This document shows, in pieces, positions 57,178 to 64,000 of a DNA stretch of 64,000 bases. The notes under the pieces were generated by a model that was not told where the DNA came from, did not search any database, and saw only the letters and a program-made list of their open reading frames with translations. Source of the DNA: Siphonodentalium dalli (Eukaryota > Mollusca > Scaphopoda > Gadilida > Siphonodentaliidae). Location of the stretch: NCBI GenBank assembly GCA_032622095.1, contig CP136061.1, forward strand, positions 173,113,107-173,177,106, in the 5' to 3' direction. Positions within the stretch are counted from its first letter, which is position 1, and each line of letters opens with the position of its first letter. Both the position numbers and the translations under genes were made by a program.

Positions 57178-57924
57178 TTAGGTAATAGAAATCTCTCTAC
57201 TATATATTTTGAGAACTCTGTATATATATAAAAATATAAATATATGTGTCCTCTATAGACTCTAAAACGGCTGGCTCGATTGAGTTCAAACTTCCCATCT
57301 TAAGGGTAAAAACCCACGGGAATCGTCGTCGCAGCATTTTGGAAAAGCTCAGACCACCCGTTCTCCACTCTCAGTCACAAAAAACGGCACTGCGGTGGTT
57401 AATCAAGTGATAATTTTATATGAGCGTTTGTTTTTGACGCATCGCTATAAAAGAGCGTTTGTTTACAATTCAACACAACAGAGATATACGGGAACAGACG
57501 CAGTTGATTTACAATTCTTTGTGAATAGCTAGACTGCCATTCGTTCGAGTTGTTTTAGATCAAACAATATTCTCTGTCGCACTCATATTTCGTCATGAAC
57601 GAATCCACTGTAATCGACCTATTATTAGAACGCAACACATGATACCAAACAAAATTACATCGAGTTGGTGATGGGGTTCACGGTGGGGTTATTTGACTGT
57701 CCGCTCTTTGTGGGGACTATTGACCATCTCGTTATGCGTCAAAACATCATGACGATTTAGAGAAACTGTCGCCCGTCAACTCTGTACAAAACTAGCACGC
57801 TGGATTGAGCTTATCTTCTCAAATATGTTTGGAAAGAATGGAGTATTTTCTATCCGGAGGTATTAAGTTTATTTTCCTGACCCTCCAAATTTAGCAATAA
57901 TAGGCAAAAACTTAACCCTCACCC
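57178..57924. other. Interval without recognisable genes
   Basis: Contains the dispersed-repeat phrase gttcaaacttcccatcttaa. Short ORFs only. Confidence 0.35.
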
Positions 57925-58543
57925 CAATGTCATAAAATGCTAAGTATAGTCATCGCCGGGGATTGGATCCCAGAATGATAGAGTAGTGCGTAGTATTTCC
58001 TTTTAGTTAGTGTAGAACACACATAACAAGTGTAAAATGCAAATTTCCAACCATATTCACTATTAGATAAGTATCAAACTCCAAGATGGCGTCCAATATG
58101 GCATTCAGTTTTTATTTTAAGACTTAGTGAAGCGACATACGAAAAATCCTGGAAAGGAACGTCCCAAGTGCTAAAATGTATATTATTTTAATGACCATAT
58201 AGAATAGTATTTCATATGAAACATTAGTTTCACCAATAATACATCTTATCAATTGGAAAAATAAAAGTAAAAAATTTATTCCGCCATTCAATGTCATAAA
58301 ATTCGAACTAAAGTTGTCGCTTGGGATTGGAACCACGAATGATCGCATAATGCGCTGTTTTTTGTCTTATTAAATGTAGAATACACATGCAAATTGGCCA
58401 GAGAAATTGTCATCCAAATTTGTTATTAAAAGAGTATCATAATCGAAGATGGCGTTCAATATGGCGGCCAATTTTAAATTCAAGACTTAGTGAACGGACA
58501 TACGACAAATTCAGAAAAGAAATGTCCCCAGCGGTATATTATA

Positions 58544-59076
58544 GTGTGGGGGCAAGTGTTCAAAAACTGGTTCCTTGTATACTTTTTTAGTAGAAGCATG
58601 GCATGTATATTTTCAACATCAGGATGGGTTGTGCTAAATAATTGGACTCTATTCCAATTTTTTAATGTCACGTGACCTCCAAATCCAAGATGGCTGCCAT
58701 CACAAGCAAAAATCGGGATATTTTCGAGGACTTTTGCCCATATTTTTGAGCAAATCTACCTCAAATAGCCGCGATATGTCCCCAAATCATCCGATCCACT
58801 TGCCTTTATGGTTTACTGGTTTAGTCGAAACAGCAGATGTGCTCAGGAAGGTCAGAGTAAACATTATGGGTTGTTTAGCGATTTCCGCTTTGAGGGCTAA
58901 GGGTGATTTACAAGCCGTTTTTCACCATATCGGTACCCTTTCATCTTGTTCTACTTCCGGCTCGATACAAAATTGGAATAGAGTCTTAAAAATCCCTCCA
59001 AACTGAATAGGTTATGAAAATCATAGTGGCTTGCTTCTACTAAAAAAGTATACAAGATCTACATTTGCCCCCACAC
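58544..59076. mobile_element. 533-bp MITE, copy 1 (TA-flanked)
   Basis: Ends GTGTGGGGGCAA and complement, with an inner inverted block cttgtatacttttttagtag, flanked by TA (58542-58543 and 59077-59078). About five substitutions separate it from copy 2. A 113-aa ORF occurs in both but has no recognised domain. Probably Tc1/mariner-mobilised, judging by the TA target. Confidence 0.92.
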
Positions 59077-59812
59077 TATGGTGTTGAAGGCAATTGTTCC
59101 AAAACGACGCCTTGCATACAGGTGCGACAATGACACTGCTTAATGCATGGTTACTGATTACACTGATCAGCGCTACCCCCTCCCCCCTCAACGCTCGTCT
59201 TACACAATGCTCTAACGGCGAATCATTAGACAAAACACACCATGTGATGTATGGGAGACAATTCTGTTGCGTTGTTGTGTTTACACATGTGACACTTAAC
59301 CACCATGCCGGATGGCGAGCAACTCTATTGTACCATGTGATGGGTAAGTTCTTCTCAAAATGGTTAAGTTCTACGTTTTCGATGGAATAAAATGGATGTT
59401 TTTGCAAAAGTCATTTCAATTTGAATGGTCACGCGTTCGCGGGTTGTTTGTGGATGCTTTTGGACTGGGGCAGATGAAGGAATCACGGCGTACATGTATC
59501 TAGCGTTTTCTCTGCCTATTGTTGGGTTCGACACCATTTCCACTGCTATTTTCTGTACTTATATGTTAAACACGCCTCGTTGGTAGGGGCGGGAGGAACC
59601 TTGGGTAGTGGGTGGGCGGGTATTGCTCAGATGAAATATACATTTATAACATTGTGAACAAGACCAGATTTCGATGAAAACAGTCATTATTCATTTCGCC
59701 GTTGGAGCTGTATGGCTAGTTAATCGCCATCAATTCTGTTCTATCTCTAACTCTATGGTTAATTAACATTGGTCAAACACCATAAAGGCAATGCAATGAA
59801 TGAAATAGATTA
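59077..59812. other. Single-copy DNA between the two MITE copies
   Basis: Not part of the surrounding tandem array. Short ORFs only (98 aa plus and 128 aa minus, overlapping at 59021-59407), with no recognised domain. Confidence 0.5.
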
Positions 59813-60345
59813 GTGTGGGGGCAAGTGTTCAAAAACTGGTTCCTTGTATACTTTTTTAGTAGAAGCATGGCATGTATATTTTCAACATCAGGATGGGTTG
59901 TGCTAAATAATTGGACTCTATTCCAATTTTGTAATGTCACGCGACCTCCAAATCCAAGATGGCTGCCATCACAAGCAAAAATCGGGATATTTTCGAGGAC
60001 TTTTGCCCATATTTTTGAGCAAATCTACCTCAAATAGCCGCGATATGTCCCCAAATCATCCGATCCACTTGCCTTTATGGTTTACTGGTTTAGTCGAAAC
60101 AGCAGATGTGCTCAGGAAGGTCAGAGTAAACATTATGGGTTGTTTAGCGATTTCCGCTTTGAGGGCTGGGGGTGATTTACAAGCCGTTTTTCACCATATC
60201 GGTACCCTTTCATCTAGTTCTACTTCCGGCTCGATACAAAATTGGAATAGAGTCTTAAAAATCCCTCCAAACTGAATAGGTTATGAAAATCATAGTGGCT
60301 TGCTTCTACTAAAAAAGTATACAAGATCTACATTTGCCCCCACAC
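59813..60345. mobile_element. 533-bp MITE, copy 2 (TA-flanked)
   Basis: Same length and orientation as copy 1. TA at 59811-59812 and 60346-60347. Confidence 0.92.
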
Positions 60346-60879
60346 TATTATATATAATTGTACTAACTACATAGAATATTTCATATCAAACATTAGATTC
60401 AGCATTGATCTTTATTATCAGTAAACTGTTGATGAAATAATTAGACAAAAACTAGATCACTCCTACAGTCACAAACTTCCACACAAAATGGGCCACAGTG
60501 GATTGTAGTAAAGGCCAAAAAGAAATGAGCATACATTTTGGATTTCATTTGTGCTGAATACGACAAAGAAACAAAAAGTTTGAAGTCACACCCACTATTG
60601 CGCCATAATGGCGGCCAATATGGCATTTAAGTTTAATGTCAACACTTTGTAAACAAGACAGTCAATGACTGTGGGGTCGCTCACCAGACTGCAAAGACTG
60701 ATAAGACTGGGACTCTGGAGACCAAAACAGTCAGCACTTTTCATAATCACTTTAAAAGAAGTAGATTTAAACAGGATATGTGGCTAGAGAGACTGTAAGT
60801 ATGTAGATTGGTGAAAATCTACCTTGAAATTGCCAACTGTACACTACTGATCACCCCCCATTTAAAAAAAAATCTGAAT

Positions 60880-61020
60880 TGCAGTCAAGGAAGAACATTC
60901 CATTCTATATAAGCCAAATAGTTCTTGCAAAACATATTTTAAGAATTACTATGCAGTGAAATAGTTAAGTCTCTGGCTCTGCCCTTATTTGACTTTGTGA
61001 TCCCATTTTCACAAATCTGA
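60880..61020 (+). repeat. Pearl-like repeat fragment
   Basis: Contains taagaattactatgcag, tctctggctctgcccttatt and tttgactttgtgatccca, matching other copies of the family. Confidence 0.55.
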
Positions 61021-61750
61021 TAAGGATAAGATTTAAGTTCCCCAGTTGAAGTTGGTGATATTCACCCATTGGGCACCTCATTTATGAATTTTATCTTCTG
61101 CAAGTTAGGGGATATAGAAACTTCCTAGAAGGGAAATTTAACTAACAACAATGTAAATTTGATACTGTAGATACTTCCCAGAAGATGAGGCCTAAGCAGA
61201 ATGAGGTCTCCAGAAGGTGAATTTGGTTATGCTAGCCCGCTGTGTGGGATAGCATCACAAAAAGCATGTATGTTCCTACATTGTGCATGCCTGGCCTCAA
61301 GCAACACAATGTATTATACAATCAAGCCTTTTGAAATAGTGTGAAAGTGTGTCTGTCATTTGCAGAATGAGGTCCCCAGAGGGTGAATTTAGTGATGCTA
61401 TCCCGCACAGCGGGCTAGCATCACTAAATTCACCCTCTGGGGACCTCATTCTGCTAGGGCCCCCAACTGCTATGGCAGACCTAGGATAAGATTGAAGTTC
61501 CCCAGTTGAAGTTGGTGATGTTCACCCATTGGGCACCTCAATTAGGAATTTATCTTCTGCAAATTAGGGGATATAGAAACTTCCTAGAAGGGAAATGTAA
61601 CTAACAACAATGTTAATTTGATACTATAGATACTTCCCAGAAGATGAGGCCTAAGCAGAATGAGGTCTCCAGAGGGTGAATTTGGTGATGCTAGGCCGCT
61701 GTGTGGGATAGCATCACTAAATTCACCCTCTGGGGACCTCATTCTGCAAA
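61020..61750. repeat. Duplicated 230-bp block with hairpin ends
   Basis: The block ataagatt.aagttccccag through agatgaggcctaagcagaat occurs at about 61025-61200 and 61483-61660. Each is followed by the hairpin sequence gaggtctccag...ggtgaattt. Confidence 0.9.
61362..61454. repeat. Near-perfect 93-bp hairpin
   Basis: Left arm gcagaatgaggtccccagag continuing to gatgct, right arm its complement, with loop atcccgcacagcgggct. A second hairpin with the same arms is at 61655-61747 and a broken one at about 61197-61250. Confidence 0.93.
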
Positions 61751-62044
61751 TGACATTAGTCCTGATATGAACAATACATGAGAGATTGGGAATTAATGAC
61801 ATCTAGCAAATCTGCAGGAATGTTTATAAACATATCAAGATTGACATGATTGTGTCGGCATACCCAGCATATATACAGTTACAGCCAAAGTAAATGCTTC
61901 TTATTAATGATTCTGTCAAGAATTTGAGTAAATTTTATTTTTGAGACCAGGCCAGGGTGGCAGAAGCAGTGCACTTGAATGAAGGGCCAGGGGCCACAAC
62001 CTACAGAAATGTAATGGCATTAGTTTTTCAATTATCAAAAAATG

Positions 62045-62225
62045 TTAAACAATATATATATATATATTAAATTGACCATGGAGTTAAATACACTTTTTTT
62101 TTTTTTTTTTAAATATTCTAATAAAAAAAAACAATTCCACAGTTTTTTTTAACAATTCTTTTATTTTTTAATATATCATTCTTTTCTATTCTTTTCTTTT
62201 TTGGTTAAAGAGTCTAATCTGAATT
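62045..62225. repeat. AT low-complexity patch
   Basis: (TA)n at about 62053-62068, a T18 run near 62094-62111 and further A and T runs. Confidence 0.9.
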
Positions 62226-62229
62226 TTTT

Positions 62230-62808
62230 TTCTTCTGAGTTATGTCCCTGGCCCCACCCACATTTGACCCAGTGACCTCATTTGAACAAATCTGAACCCC
62301 AGTCAACCAATGATCCTTCATACCAAATATGAACCCATTTGGCCTGATGGTATTCGAGAAGATGTTTAAAAGAATTACTATGGAGGGAAAGAGTTATGGC
62401 CCTGGTTTCTCAACTAATCAACCTGGTGACCTCATTTGAACAAATCTGGATGTGAGTCACCTAGGGAACATCCACACCAAATATGAACCCATTAGGCCTT
62501 ATGGTTCTGGAAAAGAAGTCGTTATAAGAATTACTATGAAGGAATAGAGTTGTGGCCCTGCTTTCGCAACTATTTGACCCAGTGACCTCATTTGAACAAA
62601 TCTGAATGAGAGTCACCTAGGGAACATCCACACCAAATATGAACCAATTCGGTCCAATGGAACTTTAGAAGAAGATGTTCAAAGAATTGTTGACGGACGG
62701 ATGGACGGATGGACGGAAGGACGGATGGACGGACGGATGGACGGACGACGGACGAGGAGTGATGACTATAGCTCCACCGGAGACTTCGTCTCAGGTGAGC
62801 TAAAAACT
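62230..62808 (+). mobile_element. Pearl/HINE-like element, best-preserved 3' end
   Basis: Three units with atgtccctggccccacccac, tgacctcatttgaacaaatc and caccaaatatgaaccca are followed by a GGAC/GGAT tetranucleotide tract (about 62690-62755) and the end gatgactatagctccaccgg, GAGAC-TTC-GTCTC hairpin, aggtgagctaa. The same end occurs at about 30900-30943. Confidence 0.7.
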
Positions 62809-64000
62809 AGTACGATATGCGGGCAAATAAACGTCTCATATGGTATTACTTATGTGTATGTTTCCATTATTACATGGTAATTTATTGTTTGCGTGATTAC
62901 GGAGACCAAAATGTGGTGGTCAACTATAGAAACAAAAAATCAGATAAGCTTTGTCATGTCTCGAATGTATAACACTTCGTGAAAACAAATACGGGAAATC
63001 AGGACAAATGACGTCTCCATTTGTATATATATATTGTGTCGATTCATCACATTCATTTCATTCACAATAGTCATATGAAGTAGTAGTTCTGTTATCAACA
63101 TATCTTTTAATTTGCGAAATAATAAACACAAAACTCAACATTCCTCATATCGAAAGTTAAAACAATGCGCACAAAGGTATCTCTGAGAATCCTAACCAAG
63201 AATAAAACAACAAATGCGCAGTTGCAGATGTCATTTGGTGTTCACATGTACTTTTTTATTATTAATTGTTTGTTTTATTATGAATTGTATTGTTAGCATA
63301 TTGTTGTTTATGCAAATAAATTTTATCGTATCGTTTAGTGCGACATAATTATGTAAGAACCACACTCGCTATAAGATGGATCTTAAAATACAAGATGGCA
63401 TCCCATAATATAGATGTCATTTCAATTTTGCGAAGAAGTACAACGGCCAGAAAAAAAGACTTCCTTTTGTGATGCTTTGCGCTGGATTTGTTGTTGAAGT
63501 ACCAATTGTTTTCAACAACCGTTTGTTTGCTCTGGTGATAGTCGATAAGTTAACTTTTCAATAATACTATTTTGGAATAGAATAACATTAACATATATGT
63601 TATCTTCATAAAGATAAGCAACATTTGCTTTTATCAATCATAAAAATTACATGGCTCTGATGGCTTACCATTAAATTAACGTTCAGTGACTAAAGGTTAA
63701 ACATGACGACATGTTTATAGAGACAGATGGATCTGAGAAATACAATTATTATTCCCATATTTTCATTGAATATGAGTCATACAATGTTATTCTATGCATT
63801 CACAGCAATGGGCACTTGAGCATGGCATGTCCAGGTTTTCTTGAGAAACAAAAATTACTATTCTGGGTGAACAAGAACACAACACTATACACCAGTGATT
63901 TTTAGTTGATTACATCACACTGACTTACACTCAGTTACTTGTGTCCCCATAAAACACCAAATCGACGACGAATGTGTTATAAATCCTGATCAGTAACACT
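62809..64000. other. Interval without recognisable genes
   Basis: AT-rich with only short ORFs (63-64 aa). A short phrase aaatacaagatggcatcccataatat is the sole repeat-like trace. Confidence 0.4.

Larger units (their letters stand above)
57925..60650. repeat. Diverged tandem array, unit about 360 bp, interrupted by a composite MITE
   Basis: Units share gtcataaaat, gggattgga.cc, aagatggcgt.caatatggc and gacttagtgaa.cg.cata (first at about 57930-58290, second 58290-58530), then the continuation tatttcatat.aaacattag (58206 and 60377) and atggcggccaatatggcatt (60607). The array sequence reads continuously from 58541 to 60348 once the MITE composite is removed. Confidence 0.7.

Noticed and set aside
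58665-60275. Conserved 113-aa ORF in both 533-bp MITE copies
   Set aside because: The copies are about 99% identical at DNA level, so conservation of the frame is not independent evidence; no motif is recognised.
63711-63905. 64-aa ORF near the window end
   Set aside because: Short, no motif, no convincing splice context; could only be supported with transcripts.
1-64000. tRNA, rRNA, riboswitch or bacterial promoter features
   Set aside because: No cloverleaf with A/B boxes or rRNA-like block was recognised; bacterial signals do not apply to this genome.

Overview
This is a repeat-saturated stretch of an animal nuclear genome. It is AT-rich, with introns of many kilobases, spliced exons and dense transposable elements. 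Repeats ending in GGAC/GACG tetranucleotide tracts and resembling the 'pearl'/HINE repeats of molluscs, together with a BEL/Pao element, a split-direct-repeat element and TTA-flanked inverted-repeat elements, point to a marine lophotrochozoan, most likely a mollusc. That placement is inference. I see no bacterial operons, CRISPR arrays, rRNA or tRNA genes.

Host gene. The only firmly supported host gene is acetyl-CoA carboxylase on the minus strand: a 99-bp exon (50681-50779) and the following 138-bp exon (36455-36592), both phase 0 with canonical splice sites. The 14-kb intron between them holds a stack of nested elements. A weak candidate for a second host exon lies on the plus strand at 125-513.

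Layout. 572-13167: an old PIF/Harbinger-like element (called H1 here, copy A) expanded by insertions: a hAT element at 2642-8120 with a perfect 8-bp target duplication (itself split by a 2.6-kb insert), a 5'-truncated LINE at 8508-9942, other repeats, and a 302-bp tandem triplication. 13582-17345: a repeat split by H3, a second TTA-flanked element (14022-17170). 17975-20903: an almost intact H1 copy B. 21185-28651: an element rich in CACGTG-type palindromes that contains H2, a third TTA-flanked element (22659-28356), which holds a LINE relic, a Tc1-like foldback MITE and minisatellites. 28660-36450: mainly pearl-like repeats and a chimeric H1 copy C (31299-35604) containing a piggyBac-like foldback insert. 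36593-50680 (the carboxylase intron): a hAT-like MITE, then an L1/Tx1 LINE (38215-49808) interrupted by a BEL/Pao LTR retrotransposon (38950-44559) and by a 3.8-kb inverted-repeat element (45807-49580) carrying a degenerate minus-strand gene of an uncharacterised invertebrate family. 53436-57177: a Ngaro-like element with split direct repeats A1-B1-A2-B2 and an intact SGNH-hydrolase ORF. 57925-60650: a diverged tandem array carrying a composite made of two 533-bp MITEs and the DNA between them. 60880-62808: more pearl-like repeats and hairpin repeats.

How it fits together. Apart from the carboxylase exons, almost nothing here looks under host selection. The main interest is the order of insertions, often provable from empty sites and target duplications, and three element types worth describing: the H1/H2/H3 group with near-identical termini but family-specific subterminal arrays, the 45807-49580 element, and the SGNH split-repeat element. 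H, A/B and Y names are labels made for this annotation.
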